Below are positions 25,878 to 33,224 of a DNA stretch of 64,000 nt, one piece after another. The notes under the pieces are model-generated. The model had not been told where the DNA came from, searched no databases, and saw only the letters and a program-made list of their open reading frames with translations. The position numbers and the translations under genes are program-made. The DNA is from CAJBVG01 sp943372995 (lineage in GTDB: Bacteria; Bacteroidota; Bacteroidia; Sphingobacteriales; Sphingobacteriaceae): NCBI GenBank assembly GCA_943372995.1, contig CALSAQ010000009.1, forward strand, positions 1-64,000. The letters are read 5' to 3'. Position 1 is the first letter of the stretch. Every line of letters starts with the position of its first letter.

Positions 25878-27860
25878 CTAATAGTTCAGTAAACTTTGTA
25901 ACTTTTCCGATAAACGAGCTTTGGCTAAGAAATTATCTTCTAGTGCTTTACTCATAGGTATTGCGGTGTCTAAGCTTGCACAACGTACAACAGGGGCATC
26001 AAGATATTGGAAACAATGCTCCGAAATATGTGCAGCAAGTTCGGCCCCGAATCCATTGCACAAGGTATCTTCATGTAGTATAAATGCTCTTCCTGTTTTT
26101 TGCACACTATGTTCCACTGCGTCTTTATCCCATGGCAATAAACTTCTTAAGTCTATAATTTCTAAAGAATATTCAGGATGTTCGTTAGCATATTCTATTG
26201 CCCAATGTACGCCAAGCCCGTAGGTAATAATACTTGCTTGAGTTCCTTCTCTTATTAATTTAGCTTTGCCAATTTCAGTAGTATAATAATCGTCGTAGAT
26301 TTCTTCAGAGATACCACGATATAAAAACTTGTGCTCAAAATACATTACTGGATTTGGGTCTTCTATAGCAGCTGCTAATAATCCTTTTGCATCAGATGGA
26401 AATGCTGGGTAAACAACTTTTAGTCCAGGTGTTTTTGTAAACCATGCTTCATTACTTTGCGAATGAAATGGTCCAGCTCCAGTGCCCGCACCTGTAGGCA
26501 TTCGAACGATAACATCAGCATGCTGACCCCAACGATAATGTGTTTTAGCTAAATTATTTATAATCTGATTAAAACCTTCTGTAACAAAATCTGCAAACTG
26601 CATTTCCATCATGGCTTTATATCCATTAATAGATAATCCTAGAGCAGCACCTACAATTGCCGATTCGCACAATGGTGTATTTCGTACTCTGCTTTTTCCA
26701 AACTCTTCCACAAAACCTTGTGTGATTTTAAAGGCACCACCGTATTCGGCGATGTCTTGTCCCATCAGCACAAAATTTTCATGACGTTGCATACCTTGTC
26801 TTAAGGCATCACTTATCGCATCTAAATATCTTTTTTCTGTTTTCTTTTCGCTAAGAGGTAAAATTTCTTTGTACTCATATGGAGCATACATATCTTTTAA
26901 CTCTTGCTCAGTATCTGGTATAATATCTTCTTCTCCAAAGGCAATTTCTATCGCTTTGTCGATTTCTTTTTTTAGCGTATAACGATATTCGTTTCCATAC
27001 TCTTCGTCGATAATGCCTTCTGCCAATAAATAATTTTCAAAATTTTCTACAGGATCTTTTTCAGCCCAAATTTCGAATAATTCTTTAGGTACATATTTTG
27101 TTCCTGATGCTTCTTCATGCCCACGCATTCTGAACGTCATACATTCGATAAGAATAGGACGAGGATTTTTTCTAATTTCTTCAGTACATTTCAACATGGT
27201 ATCGTAAACCTCCAGTACATTATTACCGTCGATCTGATGAGCTTCCATCCCATATCCAATTCCTCTATCTGCCAATCGTTCACATTTGTATTGTTCGGAT
27301 ACAGGAGTGGATAATCCATATCCATTATTTTCGATAATAAATATTACAGGCAAGTTCCATACTGCAGCTGTGTTTAATGCTTCGTGGAAATCACCCTGAC
27401 TAGTGGCACCGTCGCCAGTGAAAACTAGTGTAGCTTTATGTTCATTCCTTAATGTATGAGCCAATGCAATACCATCAGCTAAAGATAATTGTGGACCTAA
27501 ATGAGAAATCATTCCCACAATTTTGAACTCTTGAGTACCAAAATGGAAAGAACGGTCGCGCCCTTTTGTAAACCCCGACATTTTTCCTTGAAACTGTGCT
27601 AACAATCTTTCGAGTGGCACTTCGCGAGAAGTAAATACACCTAAGTTTCTATGCATTGGTAAAATATACTCGTCGTTTTGCATCGCTAGGGCAGTACCTA
27701 CAGAAATAGCTTCTTGTCCTATCCCCGAAAACCATTTACCAATCTTACCCTGACGAAGTAAAATCAACATCTTTTCCTCTATCATACGAGGTTTTAGCAG
27801 ATGATGATATAGGTTTAGAAGCGTTTCTTTAGAGTGATTGCGAGTGTTTACGTAATTCAT
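25878..27860 (-). CDS. fused E1 alpha-beta subunit of a 2-oxoacid dehydrogenase
   Basis: The E1 component decarboxylates a 2-oxoacid with thiamine diphosphate and hands the acyl group to the lipoyl domain of E2. The 660-residue protein fuses the alpha subunit (about residues 1-300, TPP motif GDGATSQGDFHEALNTAA to IIENN at 149-179, phosphorylation-loop-like FRMRGHEEASGT) with the beta subunit (about 335-660, MGQDIAEYGGAFKITQGF, PTGAGTGAGPFHSQSNEAWF, IIDLRSLLPWD, VVRCASLDTAIP). It most resembles the branched-chain 2-oxoisovalerate type, and fused E1 genes are common in Bacteroidota. E2 and E3 genes are not next to it. The ATG (27858-27860) directly abuts a word-repeat. Confidence 0.93.
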   Translation of the reverse strand: MNYVNTRNHSKETLLNLYHHLLKPRMIEEKMLILLRQGKIGKWFSGIGQEAISVGTALAMQNDEYILPMHRNLGVFTSREVPLERLLAQFQGKMSGFTKGRDRSFHFGTQEFKIVGMISHLGPQLSLADGIALAHTLRNEHKATLVFTGDGATSQGDFHEALNTAAVWNLPVIFIIENNGYGLSTPVSEQYKCERLADRGIGYGMEAHQIDGNNVLEVYDTMLKCTEEIRKNPRPILIECMTFRMRGHEEASGTKYVPKELFEIWAEKDPVENFENYLLAEGIIDEEYGNEYRYTLKKEIDKAIEIAFGEEDIIPDTEQELKDMYAPYEYKEILPLSEKKTEKRYLDAISDALRQGMQRHENFVLMGQDIAEYGGAFKITQGFVEEFGKSRVRNTPLCESAIVGAALGLSINGYKAMMEMQFADFVTEGFNQIINNLAKTHYRWGQHADVIVRMPTGAGTGAGPFHSQSNEAWFTKTPGLKVVYPAFPSDAKGLLAAAIEDPNPVMYFEHKFLYRGISEEIYDDYYTTEIGKAKLIREGTQASIITYGLGVHWAIEYANEHPEYSLEIIDLRSLLPWDKDAVEHSVQKTGRAFILHEDTLCNGFGAELAAHISEHCFQYLDAPVVRCASLDTAIPMSKALEDNFLAKARLSEKLQSLLNY

Positions 27861-27893
27861 GTTAGTATGCTAATATGCTGGTATGCTAATATG
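27861..27893. repeat. 13-bp direct repeat abutting the E1 start codon
   Basis: GTATGCTAATATG occurs at 27865-27877 and again at 27881-27893. On the minus strand it forms the immediate 5' leader of the E1 gene. It is one of several local word-repeats in this region. Confidence 0.75.
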
Positions 27894-27947
27894 TTGATGG
27901 GGTAAATGTCGCAAATTTTACTCAAATTCTCATTGGAACATTAACGA

Positions 27948-27988
27948 ATTGGCTAATTATCTAATTGGCACATTGGCTAATTGACTAG
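27948..27988. repeat. ATTGGCTAATT word-repeat crossing the aminotransferase stop codon
   Basis: ATTGGCTAATT occurs at 27948-27958 and 27972-27982, with a CTAATTGGC variant at 27961-27969. The repeat runs from the intergenic region over the aminotransferase stop codon (27957-27959) into its last ten codons. Confidence 0.7.
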
Positions 27989-29108
27989 CGGCACTTTCAA
28001 GCGTACTTAGCTGCTTGGCGAAGCAAAACCGTATTAAACTTTCATCCTTTCCGCTTTTGTAGAATGCCGATACGGGGATTCCTGCTACACCATATTCCTT
28101 GATTAAACGTTTTGCAAAATCCATGTCTTTTTCTTTAGAAATGTTCGCAAAAGAGTAGCATTCGAAATAGCTCCCAGAAGAAGGTATTCTGATAAATGGA
28201 GTATTAGCCATTAGTTTTACAAAGTAATCTCTTTTCTGCTGAATTTCAGAGCCCAAACTAAGGTAGGCATCTTTGTTTTTTATGTATTCTGATAAGGCTA
28301 TTTGTTTAGGAGTATCGGAACAAAATGCGTTGTATTGATGAATGCTTCTGAATTCTTTGGATAACATTGGAGGAGCGATTACATAACCTAATTTCCAACC
28401 AGTACAGTGGTATGTTTTTCCGAAAGAAAAACATACAAAACTTTTTGCATATAATTCAGGATAGCGCAATACACTTTCGTGTTGCTTGCCATCAAATATT
28501 AAATGTTCATATACTTCATCGCTTATGATAAAAATATTTTTATCTCTTGTGCATTGTTGCAATTCTTCTAAATCATTTTTTGTCCATACATAACCAGTAG
28601 GGTTATGAGGAGTATTAATAATTATTGCTTTTGTTTTAGCATTTATTTTTTCTCTCACTTCATTCCATGGAATAGAGAACTCAGGAGCTTTTAATTCGAT
28701 GATGATTGATTTTGCTCCATTTAATGCGATAGCAGGATGGTAAGAATCATAAGCAGGTTCAAATACAATAACCTCATCGGTTGGTTCTAAAATTGTGGTG
28801 AGCGCAGTGTAAATGGCATAGGTAGCACCAGGTGTTAAAGTGATTTCAGAGTTTGGATCAATTTTGTTTTTATATAAATCAAAAACTTTCGCCCCAATAT
28901 TTTCTCTTAAAGGAGCATATCCATTAGAATGGGTGTACTGATTAAATCCATCTTTCATGGCTTTATTTACGAGTTCAACCAGCTCAGCATTCATAGGAAA
29001 ATCAGGAAATCCTTGTCCGAGATTTATCGCTTTATGTTCGTTCGCTAAAGCACTCATCGTTGTGAAGATGGTATCACCAAGTGCTGGGAGTTTTGAATGT
29101 ATTTTCAT
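27957..29108 (-). CDS. PLP-dependent aminotransferase, methionine aminotransferase type
   Basis: This is a fold-type I class I/II aminotransferase of 383 residues, closest in pattern to E. coli YbdL, which transaminates methionine and aromatic amino acids. Seen in order: INLGQGFPDFPM near the N terminus, TPGATYAIYTAL, NTPHNPTGYVW, SDEVYEHLIFDG, and the PLP lysine in SFGKTYHCTGWKLGYVIAP. The late substrate Arg is in ESLIRFCFAK. It is cytoplasmic. The last ten or so residues (ASQLANVPIR) are encoded by a word-repeat that continues past the stop codon, so the C terminus may have been reshaped. It lies upstream of the E1 gene on the same strand, and a shared role in amino-acid catabolism is possible. 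Confidence 0.92.
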   Translation of the reverse strand: MKIHSKLPALGDTIFTTMSALANEHKAINLGQGFPDFPMNAELVELVNKAMKDGFNQYTHSNGYAPLRENIGAKVFDLYKNKIDPNSEITLTPGATYAIYTALTTILEPTDEVIVFEPAYDSYHPAIALNGAKSIIIELKAPEFSIPWNEVREKINAKTKAIIINTPHNPTGYVWTKNDLEELQQCTRDKNIFIISDEVYEHLIFDGKQHESVLRYPELYAKSFVCFSFGKTYHCTGWKLGYVIAPPMLSKEFRSIHQYNAFCSDTPKQIALSEYIKNKDAYLSLGSEIQQKRDYFVKLMANTPFIRIPSSGSYFECYSFANISKEKDMDFAKRLIKEYGVAGIPVSAFYKSGKDESLIRFCFAKQLSTLESAASQLANVPIR

Positions 29109-29227
29109 TCGTAGTTATATTTATGATCCTAAGTTATTATATCTGTTTGTCTTTGAAGCATAAAATTTCAAATCAAATCTTTTGAGTAATATATATACAA
29201 AATAAATAATTGATATATCAATAAAAT

Positions 29228-29260
29228 ACCAACTACTAGCTACAAGCGACCAGTCACCAC
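29228..29260. repeat. CTA/CCA word-repeat upstream of T9SS cargo
   Basis: A low-complexity stretch made of CCAACTAC, ACTAGC and CACCA words stands out from the AT-rich surroundings. The same words recur at 30696-30735, on the other side of the cargo gene. Nothing else is recognisable in the 223-bp gap apart from a possible promoter. Confidence 0.5.
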
Positions 29261-29266
29261 AAATTG

Positions 29267-29274
29267 TATATTTG
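29267..29274 (+). promoter_or_regulatory. predicted -7 element of T9SS cargo gene
   Basis: TATATTTG is a full match to TAnnTTTG and lies 57 bp before the ATG at 29332. No clear -33 element is seen in the word-repeat that precedes it. Confidence 0.4.
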
Positions 29275-29331
29275 CAGAATAGAATGTGATGGTACAGAGT
29301 TTGATAAAGTTAAATTCTTAATTCAACGTTA

Positions 29332-30693
29332 ATGCGAATCCTTTATAGTATATTATTGTTATTTTCTTTTGAATCCTATGCCCAAGTATGGTCTCCTTTG
29401 GATAAAGGACTTACTGGTCAGAAAGGGGCATCTAAAGTGAGAGAATTAATGATTTATAATGGTAGATTATATGTTTCAGGGAATTTTTTTAACATTAACA
29501 ATACCAATATAGGAGCAATGGCGCGATGGGATGGGGCTGGATGGGACAGTGTAGGATGTCCTAGGGGATTTATGGGATCTTCGGACGTTATGCGAATCTA
29601 TAATGATAAGTTGCATGTAGGTGGGTATATTGATGATGTATGTGAAATTATTAATCAACCAGGGGCTAATAATCTAATGGTAGCAACTTGGAACGATAGC
29701 ATTTGGGATGAGATAGGCTATTGGAAAGGGACTTTAGAAAATTCAGGAGAAATATACAGCATGGCCGTATACAAAGGTGAACTGTATGTGGGAGGAAATA
29801 TTTTAGCGATAAAAGGAGTAACTACTAAGGGTATTGCCCGATGGGATGGGAGCAAGTGGAGAAGTGTTCGTTCTGGTGTTACAGGAGGCTGGAGAGATGT
29901 AAGTGCAATGGCGGTGTATAAGGACGAACTATATATTGGGGGGAGTTTTACAGGAATAGATTCTCAATTGTGTTTAGGTGTGGCTAAATGGAATGGGAGT
30001 ACTTGGAGCCCAGTAGGTACAGGATTAGCTGCAGGTTCGGGTGGTGGTGGAGTAGGTGGTATGGTAGTGGATACCGTAAAAAATGTATTGTATTTAGTGG
30101 GAGGCTTTCAGTACGCTGGTGGAATAAAGGTAGGTGGAATAGCACAATGGGATGGCACGAAATGGGATTCTGTGGGCACGCCAATTAACAATGGCGGACA
30201 AGGAATCTGTATGTATAGGAATAAGTTGTTTATAGGAGGAAGTGGGAAAACATATACGCCTACAGATACCGTATTTGCAAGCTGGGATGGCAAAAAATGG
30301 ACTCCACATTTAGGTCCTGATGGTACAGTTAAACGTTTAATTCAATACCAAGATAAACTTATAGTTGGTGGATATTTTAATCAAGTAGGTACGGATACTT
30401 TATGTAAAGGTATTGCCTCTTATTACGAACCGCCAGTGGGTATACATCAGACTAAAGAAAAAAAAGATAATGTCGTACTATATCCAAATCCAGCCAATAC
30501 TCTGGTTCATATTAAAATTAATAACGAAAAACTAAAGCAAGTTTTTATTTACAATACTCTTGGTGAACTAGTTTTTCAACAAACAGAAAACGCATTGAAT
30601 AATCCTATCGATATATCTCATTTACCTAAAGGAATCTACACGGTAAAAATTATAGCAGATTATACTTATCACAAAAAGCTGCTCATTAAATAA
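29332..30693 (+). CDS. T9SS type A cargo with six to seven A-x-WDG-x-x-W repeats
   Basis: The 453-residue protein has a short signal peptide (cleavage near SYAQ, residue 18). A tandem array of about 55-residue repeats follows, each with a LYVGG-type strand followed by A-x-W-[DN]-G-x-x-W-x-x-V-G (MARWDGAGWDSVG, IARWDGSKWRSV, VAKWNGSTWSPVG, IAQWDGTKWDSVG, FASWDGKKWTPH), consistent with a kelch- or propeller-like fold. It ends in a type A sorting domain (about 380-453, VVLYPNPANTLVHI to KGIYTVKIIADYTYHKKLLIK). It should be exported by the T9SS. The ligand is unknown. The gene stands alone between word-repeats, after a possible -7 element. Confidence 0.82.
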   Translation: MRILYSILLLFSFESYAQVWSPLDKGLTGQKGASKVRELMIYNGRLYVSGNFFNINNTNIGAMARWDGAGWDSVGCPRGFMGSSDVMRIYNDKLHVGGYIDDVCEIINQPGANNLMVATWNDSIWDEIGYWKGTLENSGEIYSMAVYKGELYVGGNILAIKGVTTKGIARWDGSKWRSVRSGVTGGWRDVSAMAVYKDELYIGGSFTGIDSQLCLGVAKWNGSTWSPVGTGLAAGSGGGGVGGMVVDTVKNVLYLVGGFQYAGGIKVGGIAQWDGTKWDSVGTPINNGGQGICMYRNKLFIGGSGKTYTPTDTVFASWDGKKWTPHLGPDGTVKRLIQYQDKLIVGGYFNQVGTDTLCKGIASYYEPPVGIHQTKEKKDNVVLYPNPANTLVHIKINNEKLKQVFIYNTLGELVFQQTENALNNPIDISHLPKGIYTVKIIADYTYHKKLLIK

Positions 30694-30695
30694 AA

Positions 30696-30735
30696 CCCCA
30701 ACTACCAGGCACTAGCCACTATTCACCAGTAACTA
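30696..30735. repeat. CTA/CCA word-repeat downstream of T9SS cargo
   Basis: It starts 3 bp after the cargo stop codon and is composed of the words CCAACTAC, CACTAG, CCACTA and CACCAG. CCAACTAC and ACTAGC also occur in the repeat at 29228-29260 upstream of the same gene. The rest of the gap up to 30825 shows no clear signal. Confidence 0.5.
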
Positions 30736-30825
30736 TATAGGAGGTATTTGCTAAGAAAAAACTTGCAAATCTCATTTTTACCATGTATTATTGTGATATC
30801 AAAATGATATTAATATAAATTAGAT

Positions 30826-31677
30826 ATGGAATCAGAAAAAATTACAAAAGCAATGTCGGGATATGGTATCCTCTTGCTATTTTTTGGAATGTTGGGTTTA
30901 GTGGCATTCTTTGCCTCACAAATGATGATAGCAGCAGCAATAACTACTGCCGTGTTAGCTATCTTTATTTTGCCTGGGTTTTCAGTAATTAATCCGAACG
31001 AAGGTATAGTAGTGACTTTATTTGGGGTTTATAAAGGAACAGTAAAGCAAAATGGTTTTTTGTGGATGAATCCTTTTTTTACTAAGAAAAAAGTTTCATT
31101 AAGAGCAATGAACCTAAATGGAAGTCCTATTAAAGTAAATGATAAAGTAGGTAACCCGATTGAAATTGCTGCAGTAATTGTATGGCAGGTTAGCGACACT
31201 GCAAAAGCGGTGTTTGAAGTAGATAACTATTTTCAATTTGTTTCTGTACAATCGGAAGCGGCAGTAAGATCATTAGCAGGAGCGTATCCGTATGATCATT
31301 TCGAAGATGAAGAGTCGAGTATTACTTTACGTGCAGGTGCACATATTGTAAACGAGAAGTTAGAAGAAGAATTGAACGAGAGGTTAAGTAGAGCGGGGAT
31401 TACAATTCTTGAGGCAAGAATTTCTCATTTAGCATATTCGGCAGAAATTGCGGGGGCTATGTTACAACGTCAGCAAGCACAGGCAGTAGTAGCGGCACGT
31501 AAGCAAATTGTTGAAGGTGCAGTGGGTATGGTAGAAATGGCTTTAGCAAAATTATCTGACAGAAATATTGTGGATTTGGATGATGAACGTAAAGCAGCAA
31601 TGGTAAGCAATTTGTTGGTGGTGTTGTGTGCAGAGAAATCAGTTAGTCCAGTTGTTAATGCAGGAAGTATATATTAA
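30826..31677 (+). CDS. SPFH (stomatin/prohibitin) domain membrane protein
   Basis: SPFH proteins form oligomeric scaffolds in membranes and often affect proteases or membrane domains. The 283-residue protein has two close hydrophobic segments (about residues 14-35 and 37-55). The SPFH domain follows (about 55-215, with VINPNEGIVVTLFGVYKGTVKQNGFLWMNPF and VIVWQVSDTAKAVFEVDNYFQFV), then a helical coil with RISHLAYSAEIAGAMLQRQQAQAVVAARKQIVEGAV. The tail is shorter than in flotillins. The start is ATG 30826. A tiny ribbon-helix-helix gene follows after 5 bp, a pairing that suggests linked function or control. Confidence 0.92.
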   Translation: MESEKITKAMSGYGILLLFFGMLGLVAFFASQMMIAAAITTAVLAIFILPGFSVINPNEGIVVTLFGVYKGTVKQNGFLWMNPFFTKKKVSLRAMNLNGSPIKVNDKVGNPIEIAAVIVWQVSDTAKAVFEVDNYFQFVSVQSEAAVRSLAGAYPYDHFEDEESSITLRAGAHIVNEKLEEELNERLSRAGITILEARISHLAYSAEIAGAMLQRQQAQAVVAARKQIVEGAVGMVEMALAKLSDRNIVDLDDERKAAMVSNLLVVLCAEKSVSPVVNAGSIY

Positions 31678-31682
31678 AATTT

Positions 31683-31844
31683 ATGTCTGATAAAAAAGCT
31701 TTTGCACTAAGGGTTAGTCAGGAAATGATGAAGGAACTCGAGCGTTGGGCTGCGGAGGAGTTTAGAAGTGTGAACGGACAAATTGAGTATATATTGAATG
31801 AAGCAATAAAAAATAAAAAGAAAAGAAATAAAAATGCCAAGTAA
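31683..31844 (+). CDS. 53-residue Arc-type ribbon-helix-helix protein
   Basis: This small gene begins at ATG 31683, 5 bp after the SPFH stop, and encodes 53 residues. The N-terminal strand KKAFALRVSQEM is followed by helix MKELERWAAEEF, a turn with RSVNGQ, and helix IEYILNEAIKNKKKR. This is the Arc/MetJ-like ribbon-helix-helix layout, with the family-typical R-V-x-x-E-x-x-x-x-L-E-x-W-A and S-V-N-x-x-I-E-x-I-L. It may bind DNA, perhaps to control the SPFH operon, or may bind the SPFH partner. Its last codons (KNAK and stop) lie in a 30-bp palindrome that also encodes the end of the convergent LutB-like gene. Confidence 0.85.
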   Translation: MSDKKAFALRVSQEMMKELERWAAEEFRSVNGQIEYILNEAIKNKKKRNKNAK

Positions 31845-31859
31845 TTACTTGGCATTTTT
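31830..31859. terminator. perfect 30-bp palindromic terminator holding two stop codons
   Basis: Bases 31830-31844 and 31845-31859 are perfect complements with A-run and T-run ends. The centre is TAATTA, giving the stop codon of the RHH gene on plus (31842-31844) and of the LutB-like gene on minus (31845-31847). Both proteins end in KNAK, because the palindrome is read in the same register on both strands. Confidence 0.8.
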
Positions 31860-33224
31860 GTCTTTCCATTGTTTGCTAAATGATTTTTGTTCGAAACTAG
31901 GGAGTTCTCTTCGTTTGCCCCACGAGCCTTTGAAAAACATTTTCATGAAATTATTTTTCCATTGACCACCTATCATATCGATGAGTTTTCTACTCATCAT
32001 ACTTCGTTTCCATATTTTCCAACCAAAAGATTCTGCACTAGAACTTAATCCCTGAGCAACAGCATCTCTTCTGTTGTATAAAAGTATTTTGTGTATGTCT
32101 ATTTTTACCGGACAAACTTCCGAGCAGTTACCACACAAGCTAGAAGCATAACTTAAATGTTTGAATTCGGCCATGCCCTTTAAGTGCGGAGTAATAATAC
32201 TTCCTATTGGTCCAGAGTAGGTGGTGTCGTATGTATGCCCGCCAATATTTTTATAAACAGGACAAGCATTTAAACAAGCACCACAACGAATACAATATAA
32301 AGCTTGTCGTTGATCTTTTTGCGCTAGTAAGTTAGTTCTTCCGTTATCTAATAAGATAACATACATCTCCTCTGGTCCATCTGCTTCATGCAATTGTTTA
32401 GGTCCACTTAAAAGTGTATTGTAAACGGTAAGATTTTGCCCAGTTCCTCTGGTAGAAAGTAATGGCCAGAATAAATTTAAGTCGTTTATCGAAGGAATTA
32501 TTTTTTCAATACCAACTACCGCGATATGAATTTTTGGAAAGCAAGTACTAAGTCTTGCATTGCCTTCATTTTCAGTAATGGCAATACTACCTGTATCAGC
32601 AATCAAATAATTTCCACCCGATATTCCAACATCTGCTTGGAGGTATTTTTCTCTAAGCAACTCTCTGGCTTTTAATGTTAACTCGGTAGGAGTAGCGTCG
32701 ATGGGTGTACCAAATTTTTCGTGAAATAATTTTGCAATATCCTCTTTAGATAAATGCATTGCCGGAGTTACAATATGATAAGGTTTTTGCCCTAACAATT
32801 GTACAATATATTCTCCCAAATCGGTCTCGATAGATTCGATATGGTTTTTCTCTAGGAATTCATTCAGTTCAATTTCTTCACAAGCCATCGATTTTGATTT
32901 TACAATCATTTTTGCGTTAGCTTGTTTCATTATTTTTAGAATTTCCTTTTGAGCTTCCTTTGCATCATTAGCCCAAATAACTTTCCCGCCTTTACGCATA
33001 AAGTTACTTTCGAATTCTAACAGGTACTTATCGAGATTCTCTATAGTTTTCCATTTTGTTGAGTATGCTTTTTTTCTTGCATATTCTAAATTGTCGAACT
33101 GCAATAATCCCTTTTCAACAGAATGGTTGTACTTAGAGATATTGAAATTTATCTTTTTGCGATGATCAACATCAAATGCTTTACTTTCACTCTTATTTAT
33201 AAATTTCTCGGCAACTGATGTCAT
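31845..33224 (-). CDS. lutB: LutB/LldF-type iron-sulfur protein
   Basis: LutB is the Fe-S electron-transfer subunit of the LutABC L-lactate-oxidising complex. The 459-residue protein has the LUD domain (about residues 60-290, with MIVKSKSMACEEIELNEFLEKN, VGISGGNYLIADTGSIAITENEGNARLSTCFP and a STRGTGQNLTVYNTLLSGP block). Two [4Fe-4S] ferredoxin motifs follow, CIRCGACLNACPVYKNIGGH and CGNCSEVCPVKIDIH, and a basic C-terminal tail. The family call is firm. The lactate role is by homology, since LutA and LutC genes are not next to it. Its ATG overlaps the stop codon of the M28 peptidase gene by one base (TAATG). Confidence 0.88.
   Translation of the reverse strand: MTSVAEKFINKSESKAFDVDHRKKINFNISKYNHSVEKGLLQFDNLEYARKKAYSTKWKTIENLDKYLLEFESNFMRKGGKVIWANDAKEAQKEILKIMKQANAKMIVKSKSMACEEIELNEFLEKNHIESIETDLGEYIVQLLGQKPYHIVTPAMHLSKEDIAKLFHEKFGTPIDATPTELTLKARELLREKYLQADVGISGGNYLIADTGSIAITENEGNARLSTCFPKIHIAVVGIEKIIPSINDLNLFWPLLSTRGTGQNLTVYNTLLSGPKQLHEADGPEEMYVILLDNGRTNLLAQKDQRQALYCIRCGACLNACPVYKNIGGHTYDTTYSGPIGSIITPHLKGMAEFKHLSYASSLCGNCSEVCPVKIDIHKILLYNRRDAVAQGLSSSAESFGWKIWKRSMMSRKLIDMIGGQWKNNFMKMFFKGSWGKRRELPSFEQKSFSKQWKDKNAK

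Noticed and set aside
29984..30309. Several overlapping open frames on both strands inside the repeat-rich T9SS cargo gene.
   Set aside because: They arise from the repeated WDG-x-x-W codons read in other frames, are Ser/Pro- or Trp/Arg-biased and match no known protein.
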